This document shows positions 55,807-64,000 of a DNA stretch of 64,000 bases, piece by piece. The DNA comes from Deroplatys truncata. Taxonomy: Eukaryota > Arthropoda > Insecta > Mantodea > Mantidae. Position 1 is the first letter of the stretch. Every line of letters begins with the position of its first letter. The translations under genes were made by a program, and so were the position numbers. The notes below the pieces were generated by a model that was not told the DNA's origin, ran no database searches, and saw only the letters and a program-made list of their open reading frames with translations. The stretch spans positions 281,941,341-282,005,340 of the forward strand of contig CM060990.1 of NCBI GenBank assembly GCA_030765065.1, given 5' to 3'.

Positions 55807-56049
55807 TGATGGAGATGTCTAGAATTAGCGTTCTAACATTGACAGGAAACAGTTTTTCCACGAAGTTCGCGTCTAAAGTCGCTTTCAAAGTCTAACATAT
55901 GAATAGGCTGTGAGCGTTCTTGCTTCACCCACTTTAGCTTGACAGCTAAAATAAAATAAATCGCCCTTAATGTATGTATGCTAATGAGAAAGTATAAAAG
56001 AACTATGCAGCAATAAAATCAATTAGTATACCATAAGAGCTAAGGGCGG

Positions 56050-56830
56050 TTAAGGTCGCAAGAGGTTTCGGTTTAATTAACTCTCTCATTAACCTGCTAC
56101 CGTTTGAAGTACATTTGTCTGGTTACATATACTGAGGAACTGTGACAAAGCTAGAGAAAAGATTAAAGAGGGGAGACCCTGGAATCAGCCCGTTAGACGA
56201 ATCGTGTAAACTTAACGAAATTGCCTACGCTCAGTATAAGGACTCTGCTTCGAGAAGCATTGCTAACAAGATCTTGGCTTAAACGACGTGGAAAAGAGTT
56301 CAAACATCTGATGCTACATTAGGTGAAAAAGTTGGCAGCGTAACTAGTAACAGCAATTATGAAGGTAAACGTAGCTACTGGTGTAGGATCCATGAAGAAG
56401 AAACGAGGAGGATTTCTACCTCTCATACCAATTCTTGCAGCTCTAGGCGCTGCCGCTGGAGGTGCAGCCCAAATTGCCCCAGCAGTAAATAAGAAAAAGT
56501 CAGCAGATAAATAAATCGCCGAAATGATGAGGCATAAGAGAGAAATTGAGAGAAAGGTATCTGTTGGCGGCAGGTCCAAAAAGAAGAAACGAGGAGGATT
56601 TCTACCGCTCATACCAATTATTGCAGCCCTAGGAGCCGCCACTGGAGGTGCATCACAAAAGCTAGAGCTGTAAATAAGAAAAAAGCTGCGGATATACAAC
56701 TTACTGAAATGATGAGACATAACAAAGAAATTGAATCTAGAAGGAAAGGCCTACGAGTGAAGAAGAATAAGGGGAGGAACATCGAATCAAAGAGGGGACA
56801 GATCAAGAAAGGGAATCCAAAACCTCTGGC
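56050..56830 (+). pseudogene. Parvovirus-VP1-type phospholipase-A2-like domain plus duplicated pX-like peptide
   Basis: From about 56061 the frame reads RGFGLINSLINLLPFEVHLS, then KRLKRGDPGISPLDESCK and IAYAQYKDSASR. This layout matches the phospholipase-A2-like N-terminal domain of parvovirus VP1-like proteins. The His-Asp pair expected at the active site reads Asn-Glu (56214-56219), and stops lie at 56133 and 56280. After a frameshift near 56350, KKKRGGFLPLIPILAALGAA (from 56392) gives a basic-hydrophobic pX-like peptide. It is followed by an in-frame 186-bp tandem copy (from 56578, KKKKRGGFLPLIPIIAALGA). A stop at 56512 ends the first copy. The domain is thought to breach membranes during entry; here it is inactive. 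Confidence 0.75.
56392..56765 (+). repeat. 186-bp tandem duplication of the pX-like coding segment
   Basis: AAGAAGAAACGAGG starts at 56395 and again at 56581. The offset of 186 bp is exactly 62 codons, so the duplication preserves frame. Both copies keep the GGFLPLIPI segment followed by Ala/Gly-rich helix and then EMM(R)H. Unit identity is high, so it is recent or under constraint. Confidence 0.85.
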
Positions 56831-57101
56831 AGAGGGCTATACTTGTCCTTGAAAAAGCATTGAGTAGCATAGATCCCGACTTGCATGTCCAATGTTTTAA
56901 GAATCCTCATATTAGGATGTATATCTTCTTTATTAGATCAATTAATAATAATAATGCTATGCAATGTAATTAAAATGTCCTTTCACTCTTGATTTTTTCC
57001 AATGATTGTTCTATAGGAACCTTCTGGGGCCCTTCAGCGACAAAGTTATTCCAGCTAATCGGCTGTCTGAATCTGATATTTTAGTGAATATATTTAGGTT
57101 G

Positions 57102-57237
57102 ACACCCATCCTGGATGCTTTATCTGATCCATGAGTGTCTGCTCCTCGACGGGCCTCTGACACCAGGCATCCGCTTTTAAGTCCTGGGGGGTGTAAATCC
57201 TACATAAGAGGAGGGTAAACAGATAATGAATGAATGA
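57102..57237 (+). mobile_element. SINE-like insertion in the right arm
   Basis: A 136-bp insert, GC-richer than its surroundings, begins ACACCCATCCTGGATGC and ends in a (TGAA)n tail. It is flanked by a 12-bp direct duplication, ATATTTAGGTTG (57090-57101 and 57238-57249). The left arm has the single uninterrupted site near 53730-53745. Target-duplication length and simple-repeat tail fit LINE-mobilised SINEs; I cannot identify its parent RNA. Confidence 0.75.
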
Positions 57238-57309
57238 ATATTTAGGTTGCGCATCATACGAATCTAGCGCAGTATTGCATCAGTCTGCTTCCTCGATAGT
57301 AAAAGTGGA

Positions 57310-58100
57310 CACTCGATCTATCAGTTTTCCCATCTGTTACGCTTGGATACCATATTTCACAAGAACCATCAAATAAAATTTTACCTCCTATTCATAAACA
57401 CTCGCTTCATAGAGCAAACAGCCCTAGTATAGGAGAGCATAACAGCAATATCATTGACTTTAAAAACAAGGATATACGCATAATGCCTATAGATTTTAGA
57501 AGAAGTCAACGACGTCGTGGATATAATAATGGAGTGATTCGACACACACATCATGATCTGCCCTTGACCTCCATCGGGTTAACATCACGCAATCGGCAGT
57601 TCCTACAGGTATTGGACTTCAGAATCCTATATTCATGGGCATCTTTAATGTTACCGGGACATTGCTTTCGTAATGACACCAAGATTCGACGACAAGGTCA
57701 CTAAGAAGAGGAAAATGTGTTTTTACCATATAATACATCAGCTCTGGACGCTAACTACGAGTTTAGAATCCCTTGTCAAGTTGAACATTTATATACTTTA
57801 CCCCGTCTCAGGGTGAAGAGAATGCTGTTGTTAAACCTGTACTAATCGAGTGGAGAAGGCCTGTGATTCGAATTTCTGATGCTGAGATCCTCAAGACAGC
57901 AAAGCTGGATAAGATTCTGTTCCACCCATTTAGGACCGTGGATATGCATACTCAACCTACTGCGTTATAGACACTTACCTGGAATAGTGACACCACATCT
58001 AAAATGGAGAAGCCGGGATTCGTCAATTTTGCTGCTCTGATTTTAAGATCAAATAATGCAACTAAAGACTGTTCCCTTTTTTATCGTTGTAACATAACTT
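57310..58100 (+). pseudogene. Capsid-protein-like remnant, right arm
   Basis: The plus-strand order is SVTLGYHISQEPSNK near 57335, the open frame 57483-57704 (PIDFRRSQRRRGYNNGVIRH, SIGLTSRNRQFLQVLDFRIL), then in another frame VKPVLIEWRRPVIRISDAEI near 57830-57890 and WNSDTTSKMEKPGFVNFAAL near 57980-58040. It follows the phospholipase/pX gene on the same strand, as structural genes do. I consider it the C-terminal two thirds of a jelly-roll capsid protein. At least two frameshifts and stops. Confidence 0.5.
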
Positions 58101-59024
58101 AAACTAATCATTGTAATGATTTACTTTTCTTTAGGAATACAAGGATTTTTAATGAATAAAATGCTATGTAAAAGCATACCTTAATTCCTCTTATTGTTAT
58201 TATTTATCTTACATTTTCATCACTTTCCTCATCCAATTCCTTGCTTCTCTATATGTCATTACAATTGTAACAGTAGGTTATGCAAATTTCTTTATTATTT
58301 AAATGAAAGTATCTTTATTTTCATAATTTGTATTCCAGCGCGGCAAACAGTCTCAATGCTGTTAATGTATACAGGGCTCAAGTCTTTTAGGGTACAAATT
58401 TCATCTCTATTTAAAAGTATTTCACAAACATTTAATTGCTGTTCACAATTCTTATTTTCAGCGAATATAGGGGGACTCGCTTGAGCTAACTCACAACTAT
58501 GCATCAGATTGTATACAAAATTGTCCGTGTTTTTACATCGTATGCCCTGTAATGTTATACAACAATCCTTCTTAACATGTTTCAGTGATGTAGATGTCTC
58601 AGCACCCGCTTCTTGCCGAAATGTTTCTTGGAGGTGTCGATGCTGCTTACTCTATCCTCCAATAGCGTCAGCCTCCTTTGTATAGCTGCAGGCTGTTCTT
58701 CTTCTTCTTCCTCTTATTGCACAGCCTGAAACATTGCACAATGAAAGTCTTATAAAACGGCCTTGGTCAAGTAAAGCCAACCTGAAAAGGATTACAATTA
58801 TTTGTTATGATACATGTAAAATGAAGCACAAAAGATTTGTATAAACATTCGGATATTTATCGTTATTTCAATGCGTTAGATATAACTAAACTCAAAACAT
58901 GCGATATTGTGATTCCGTAAATTTTTATAAAATTCTATAACATGCATCTTTTGTAGGTTTATATGTAGTATCAATGTGTCAGTTGTTTTATTTATGAAGT
59001 TTTCATTGTAAAATAGGAGAACAA

Positions 59025-59333
59025 TCAATACTTAAGTTTAACACTTCTACACACCTTCTCTGAATGTAAAAAAGACAATTTACATGTCTTAAACTTCCCC
59101 ATGTCTGCCATACCGTTATACTGTAGGTATATTTTCCCAGGCATTTCTGCAATCTCTTGATCGGTTAGCGAATAATAACGTTCTGGCAAGAACTCTTCAC
59201 AATCCTCCAGTTAAGATACGATCCTGGTACCATATATTGTTTAAACTCTCTTTAAGGACTTTATCTCATAGTTAAGACCTATTTAGAGATCTTGAACGCG
59301 GCGAGTCGGCAGGAAACTACGCTCTTCAGCCAT
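59025..59333 (-). pseudogene. YGTR protein, broken right-arm copy
   Basis: Mirrors 51730-52038. The start codon is kept (59331-59333), but codon 17 is TAA where the left copy has Leu, and YGTR-region changes occur (CCATATATTG on the plus strand). A further stop change is visible (TTATTATTCGC). It is clearly a decayed duplicate. Confidence 0.75.
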
Positions 59334-59514
59334 CTTGTTAAGTCTATCAGTTAAAACATCTGTAAAACACATTAACATGAATTATTATTTTCACTACATT
59401 ATTCAAGTTGAAGAATAAGTTATACACTTCTTTATATTAGAACTAAAGTGTGTGTTGTGCTGCATCACCAAATGTTTTGTAAGTATGCTTATGAATGTGT
59501 AGAGAAACAAAGAA

Positions 59515-60000
59515 CAAATGGAGAAAATCGTGTGAATATTAATAGAAGAATTGGTAGCGAAAACCATATGAATGTGTAGAGTAACAAAGAATAAGTACAG
59601 AAAATCATGTGAATGTTCATGGAAGATGAATCTGCAGAGAAACAAGGAACGAGTAGAGAAAATCGTGTGAATGAGAAACAAAGAATGAGCGGAGAAAATC
59701 GTAAGAATGCTTATGTAAGAAGAATTTGTAGCGAAATCGTATGAATGTGTAAAGAAACAAAGAATAAGTACAGAAAATCATGTGAATGTTCATGCAAGAT
59801 GAACCTGCAGAGAAACAAAGAACGAGTAGAGAAAATCGTGTGAATACGAAACAAAGAATGAGCGGAGAAAATCCTATGAATGTTTACGTAACAAGAATGT
59901 GTAGCGAAAATCATGTCAATGTTTATAGAAAAAGAATGAATCGAGAAAATCCTGTGAACTGGAGAAGAGTTCGCAGAGAAATCCATGTGAATGTAAAGTA
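59515..60000 (-). repeat. 42-bp minisatellite, right arm (about 12 units)
   Basis: Units carry GAGAAAATC(G/A/C)TGTGAAT and close variants about every 42 bp, 12 countable copies against 8 in the left arm. The plus strand encodes RENxVN-type 14-residue repeats over 59786-60052, which I treat as repeat-derived. Confidence 0.75.
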
Positions 60001-60584
60001 CAGATTAGAAAATACGACGCTCCTGCAACGAATCGTCTTTCATGTACTGTAACGTTTAAACAAAATTAAATGTATTGTAAAAGCCAGCAGTGATTTTGTA
60101 TAGTTATGTAAAAAACTCACCTTGCATTGTTACGTGTTGATATGTGCTGTATGTGTAGATGGCCTTCACCCTACGTTGCTTTTAAAGTTCTTTAAAACTT
60201 AAATGTAAAGTTAATAAGAACACAACAGTTCTAACATGCGCAGATATCTGTTTATATAGGGATCTAAACCCCCTCCAGGCGATGCCAGCACGTCATCATG
60301 GCGGTAATGCTTACACATCACGTGATTATTACACCAATGAAATTATCATCTCTTGCGCGTGCGTAGAGCTTCTCGGCACTTCTATTCCTCTTTGTTTCAC
60401 TTCCTCTCTCTCTCTCTTTCTCTCTCAGAGCACATCCATAATGTCTTTACACAAGCTATAAAAAATGTGTTGCGATGAAAGCCATGTGAGGTTGGTAGCC
60501 TGAAAAGAATTACATTTTTGCTAGGTTACAGTGAAATGAGACAACGATTTTTGAATTCTGTAAAGTCAATAATTTCCAATGTTA

Positions 60585-61140
60585 TGGGTGTATGTGTGTA
60601 TGTGCTTGCATGTGTGTACGTACACTAATGTATGCGTCTATGCCTGCAGGCGTATGTGTGAGTGTGTGAATGTGTAAGTATACTGGTGTATGTATGTGCT
60701 TGCATGAGGTGTATGTGGGTGTGTGTGTGGTTGTGTATGTGCATGTGTGTACGTGTGTACCTGTGTGGGTTGGTATGTGTAAGTGAACAGGTATATGTGT
60801 GTGTGGTTGTGTATGTGCGTGTGTGTATGTGTGTACGTGTGTGGGTTGTTATGTGTAAGCGAGCAGGTATATGTGTGTGTGTGGTTGTGTATGTGCGAGT
60901 GCGACTGTGCGTGATTTGTGTGTGTGATTGTACACGTTTGTGTGTGTATATGGGCTTGCATGTGTGTACGTGCGTGTGTGTACGTGTGTGGGTTGGTGTT
61001 GGTGTGTGTAAGTGAACAGGTATATGTGTATGTGTGTATGTGCATGGGTGTGTGTGTGTGTTGTGCGTAAGTGTACTGGTGTGTGTGTTGATATATGAGC
61101 ATGTGCTCGTGTATATGTGTATATGCGAAGGGTTGGATGT
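60585..61140 (-). repeat. TG-rich microsatellite tract, right arm
   Basis: Reverse complement of the CA-rich tract at 50085-50655, of nearly equal length but with different interruptions. All frames across it are artefacts. Confidence 0.9.
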
Positions 61141-61219
61141 GTGCAAGTCGAAAAGTTAGAAAGAAAATAAAGACTCGTGTCCAGACATCGGAATATATAA
61201 ATAATTATATTTGTTATAT

Positions 61220-61660
61220 ACATTTTTAATCTGTCCGTGCATGCAACAATAATTTAGTATTTATTAAGCATTAGAGTTTCTGGTAAGATTTGAACTAAGA
61301 CCTCTGAACACCTAAGGCCGCTCATTAAAACATCGTAATGAAATTAAATTATATTTTTTAAATACATTTTAATCTGTCCGTGCATGCTTCAGTAATTTAG
61401 TATTTATTTAGCATTAGGGTTTCAGGGTAAGATTCGAACTAGGACCTCTGTGCACCTAGGAATATCCTAGATTAATCGTGGTAATGATATATAAAAATTA
61501 AGTTATATTTGTTAAAAAAATGTAATCTGACCGCGCATAATTTAATAGTTATTAACCATTACAGTTTCGCTGGGTAAGATTCGAACTAGGGGGCTTCTGA
61601 ACACCCTTTTTTAATTAGGGTAATTATATAATATTATCAATCATCAATTTCTCATTAGCA
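61220..61660 (-). repeat. ~140-bp tandem repeats with B-box-like words, right arm
   Basis: Three units contain GGTAAGATT(C/T)GAACTA(G/A)G and AATTTAGTATTTATT-type sequence, mirroring 49620-50040. Confidence 0.65.
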
Positions 61661-61669
61661 ACTAAAACA

Positions 61670-61882
61670 TTAAACTCTTGATTTCAGTAAGAATGGAACA
61701 CTGATGTATGGATATCCAAGTATACACACAGGTTTAGTGCACGTAATGAAATATATATTAAGCGCTTTCTCGGAGTCGCTGTTTGAAATGAGCCAAACAG
61801 AATGCTTGTTAACTATGCTCGGGTATATTCGTAGGACCTCGTAAAACATTCGGAGAGAACAGCCCCTCAAGGCAAAAACCAT
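61670..61882 (-). CDS. Conserved short ORF, right-arm copy (70 aa)
   Basis: MVFALRGCSLRMFYEVLRIY... continues 12 residues beyond the left-arm stop (YISVPFLLKSRV). It is otherwise nearly identical to 49354-49530. The stop difference is the TAG of the left copy reading as a sense codon here. Unknown family; see the left copy. Confidence 0.45.
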   Translation of the reverse strand: MVFALRGCSLRMFYEVLRIYPSIVNKHSVWLISNSDSEKALNIYFITCTKPVCILGYPYISVPFLLKSRV

Positions 61883-62039
61883 GATGGCTGACTCTGACGC
61901 TGTTGAAGTGTTTACGTATAGCAGGTAAACAGACCTCTCTGTCTTTTACGCGAACAAACAAAGACAGAGCGAGCATAAAGCCTCTCTCAGATTCTTTTGT
62001 CTAGCACGCAGGTGTTCGAACATTGAAAAGGGACCAGCT

Positions 62040-62710
62040 TTGTTATAGGGCAGTGGAATGGGATGCCCGCAAGGGGTCTTTCTAAAGAACCCTTGCCCCA
62101 GACAAAAGAAAGAGGATACAATAGAACTTGTTTCTTTGTTAACGGGCTCCAGTTCTCTTTTGTCACGACCCTAATTTATCATGGCCTTTGTTCATTTCGA
62201 CACTTGAAGGGAAAGCATTGTTCTTTTGTTAAACGCTAGTGGAATGGGAATGCCAGGTGCTCTTTCTAAAGTAGCTTTGAACCGGACAATAGAAGGGACA
62301 CAGTAGAATCTGTTCCTTTGTCCAGCATACTCTTTGTTCATTTTGGCTGTTGATGTGCAAGCATTGTTCTTTTGTTAAATGCTAGTGGAATGGGAATGTC
62401 AGATGGTCCCTCTAAAGAAGCCTTGCCCCTGACAAAAGAAAGAGAAAACAACAGAACTCGTTTCTTTGTTAACGAGCTTCAGGTTCTCTTTTGTCACGAC
62501 CCTAATTTATCATGGCCTTTGTTCATTTTGACAACTGAAGGGCAAGCATTGTTCTTTTGTTAAATGCTAGTGGAATGAGATTCCAGGTGGCTTCACCTAA
62601 AAGTAAACAATAGAGCTGGAGACAAAACGTCTGTTCCTTTGTCCAGCATACTCTTTGTTCCTTTTGACAGTGATGGATAGCCTCTTGCACGGTGTTGTTA
62701 AACAATGTGA
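62040..62710 (-). repeat. ~170-bp tandem repeats, right arm
   Basis: Mirrors 47480-48150. The frames 62372-62563 and 62523-62705 have twins in the left arm (47618-47809 and 47476-47658) but lie inside the tandem units and show no domain. Confidence 0.75.
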
Positions 62711-63179
62711 GTGGGGTGGGTAAACTGCTGCAGGTGCAGAAGTGGTCGGATGTGGAATGGGTAGAAAAACATCTCGCCTTTGTTACAGAACCATAAATTT
62801 ACGACCCCCTTTGTTCGTTTTGACAGGTGAAGGACAGCCTTAATTGCTTAACTGTCAAGCTTCCATTATACTCAACAAGATTTATGACCCACAGCTGCAA
62901 CTAAAAGTACCAAGGAGCTGGGGGTGGGGATCTCATTTGCATATGAATACACATTCCTGCATATTAAGTGGGCCAGCTCTGTCATTTCCCCCTACTAACT
63001 TGGGGGGTTTTTCCACTAAAGGCCCCTCCTCGAACACCTTACAAATGATCTATACTCGAGTCGTTTTGTTGCTAAAGTTCTTGAATAATGCGGTTCTTTG
63101 TTTACAGTTTCTTTAACCATTCCCTAGCACCTATCAACGTTTCCCTACCTCCCCCGTATAAACCTATACTCTACTAGAT

Positions 63180-63500
63180 CTCTGATTATCCTAGCTTTTT
63201 CCTCGTATTCCCTATGTCACCTGTATAAGCGCATTCCACCTTTAACATTCGTCTATCTTAGCACCTTCCCTCGTATTCTCTATCGCTCCAGTATAAGCCT
63301 ATATTCCACCTCCTTCAGCATCTGTCTAGCCTAGCAGCTCTCCGCATATTCCCTATCTCTCTCATATAAAGCGCATTCCCCCTCCTCCTACCACTGTCTA
63401 GCCTAGCATCAGTCCCCCTATTCCCTATCTCTCCCATATAAACGCATTTTCCTCCGTTACCCGCCGCATCTAGCCTGTTTTCCCTATCATTTCCCATATA
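63180..63500 (-). repeat. Terminal tandem repeats, right arm
   Basis: Units with TATTCCCTATC(T/G)CTC and TATAAGC(G/C) spaced about 60-65 bp, the mirror of 46660-47045. They mark the outer tip of the element on this side. Confidence 0.75.
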
Positions 63501-64000
63501 AACGCAAAAAACTGCGCCAGATCTCTTCTAAGTAAGCTACTAATGTCACATATTAAAATGCTCTATATTTTGTGTTTACCCCTTCATTAGGAGATTGAAA
63601 AAATTAAAAGCACACACATAAGCAAAACATTGTTGATGTCGACTGCATCCTTGTGACCAGTGCTATTAAAGACATAGCTAAGGCTTCAGTTATACACTAA
63701 CAAGAATCGTAACTTAAAAGCGATAATATATAGAATATATATGGATTAATGGTACCACCTCAACATGAATATGTACTTCTGCATTGAATAATGTATCTCT
63801 TTGCAGTCACGTATTACTATTACCAATTGCTGAAAATATTGACGATAAAGTGATTTACATTATGCTTAACACAGGGAGCGGAGTTAGTATAGTTAATGTT
63901 GTTCTCCGTAACAGCTTCTTGGTATTTTGCTCAGCATAGCTCGAAAGAATTTCCTAGGTGGCCCTTATCATAGTGCTGCACTTCAGAATAAATTTCAGTA

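Larger units (their letters stand above)
56924..63545 (-). repeat. Right arm of the giant inverted repeat
   Basis: Reverse-complement counterpart of 46627-53934. All left-arm blocks are found in mirrored order. It lacks the left-arm solo LTR but has its own SINE-like insert (57102-57237) and a ~60-bp extra segment near 58205-58270. By eye the arms differ by several percent plus many indels. The last ~455 bp of the window (63546-64000) is unique and holds nothing I recognise. Confidence 0.92.

Noticed and set aside
55265-55822. Basic heptad-repeat protein or membrane protein encoded by the 21-bp array
   Set aside because: Frames are broken by 20-bp units, exist on both strands alike, and do not connect to unique coding sequence.
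46671-63497. CRISPR array or phage-like direct repeats
   Set aside because: Repeats are contiguous or imperfect satellites without unique spacers, and the DNA is eukaryotic.

Overview
This window is eukaryotic nuclear DNA, most likely from an insect or other arthropod. It is AT-rich, has no operon-like host genes, and is built almost entirely of nested transposable elements and endogenous virus-like elements. The Tc1-like, hAT, I/R1-type LINE and LTR families, and LTR promoters of TATA plus TCAGT type, point to an arthropod. A polyneopteran is a guess I cannot confirm. I see no convincing host gene, tRNA, rRNA or CRISPR array.

Region by region. 241-2465: 5' part of a LINE (copy A, minus). 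3000-3965: decayed DDE transposase (minus). 4741-5550: decayed Tc1-like transposase (plus). 5746-9237: decayed LINE with endonuclease, RT and RNase H remnants (minus). 9238-11560: hAT transposase remnant (minus) split by an LTR-like insertion at about 10528-11330. 12254-12559: transposase-like HTH fragment. 12610-16853: LTR element without recognisable genes. 17189-43744: a complete but decayed Polinton/Maverick (adintovirus-like) element. 44030-45020: another Tc1-like remnant. 46627-63545: a giant inverted repeat carrying a second, different virus-like element.

The Polinton has ~570-bp terminal inverted repeats and genes all on the plus strand: protein-primed DNA polymerase B, A32-like packaging ATPase, small pX-like protein, small unknown, RVE integrase with chromodomain, penton-like minor capsid protein, pVI-like basic protein, major capsid protein, adenovirus-type cysteine protease, PC4-like protein, Cys-rich proteins, a small 'YGTK' protein and a terminal unknown. 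It was hit twice. A full-length I-type LINE (23172-28941, 12-bp target duplication) lies inside POLB between polymerase motifs B and C. A non-autonomous LTR element (37824-42423, 4-bp duplication) lies inside the YGTK gene. Without these insertions the element is about 16 kb, normal for Polintons. Most genes carry frameshifts or stops, but the capsid reading frame is largely open.

The second system is the most unusual. Two arms of 6.6-7.3 kb in inverted orientation flank a unique 3.0-kb core. The core and inner arms encode a parvovirus-VP1-type phospholipase-A2-like domain followed by a tandemly duplicated pX-like hydrophobic peptide, a probable capsid-protein remnant (one copy per arm), and an intact 192-aa zinc-finger-like ORF. 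Each arm also has a TATA promoter with a possible 5' intron ahead of a small protein clearly related to the Polinton YGTK protein, a conserved 58-70-aa ORF, and stacked satellites. A solo LTR in the left arm and a SINE-like insert in the right arm each have an empty site in the opposite arm, so the inverted duplication predates both. I read this as an endogenised adintovirus-like element with enormous terminal repeats, or an inverted dimer of one.
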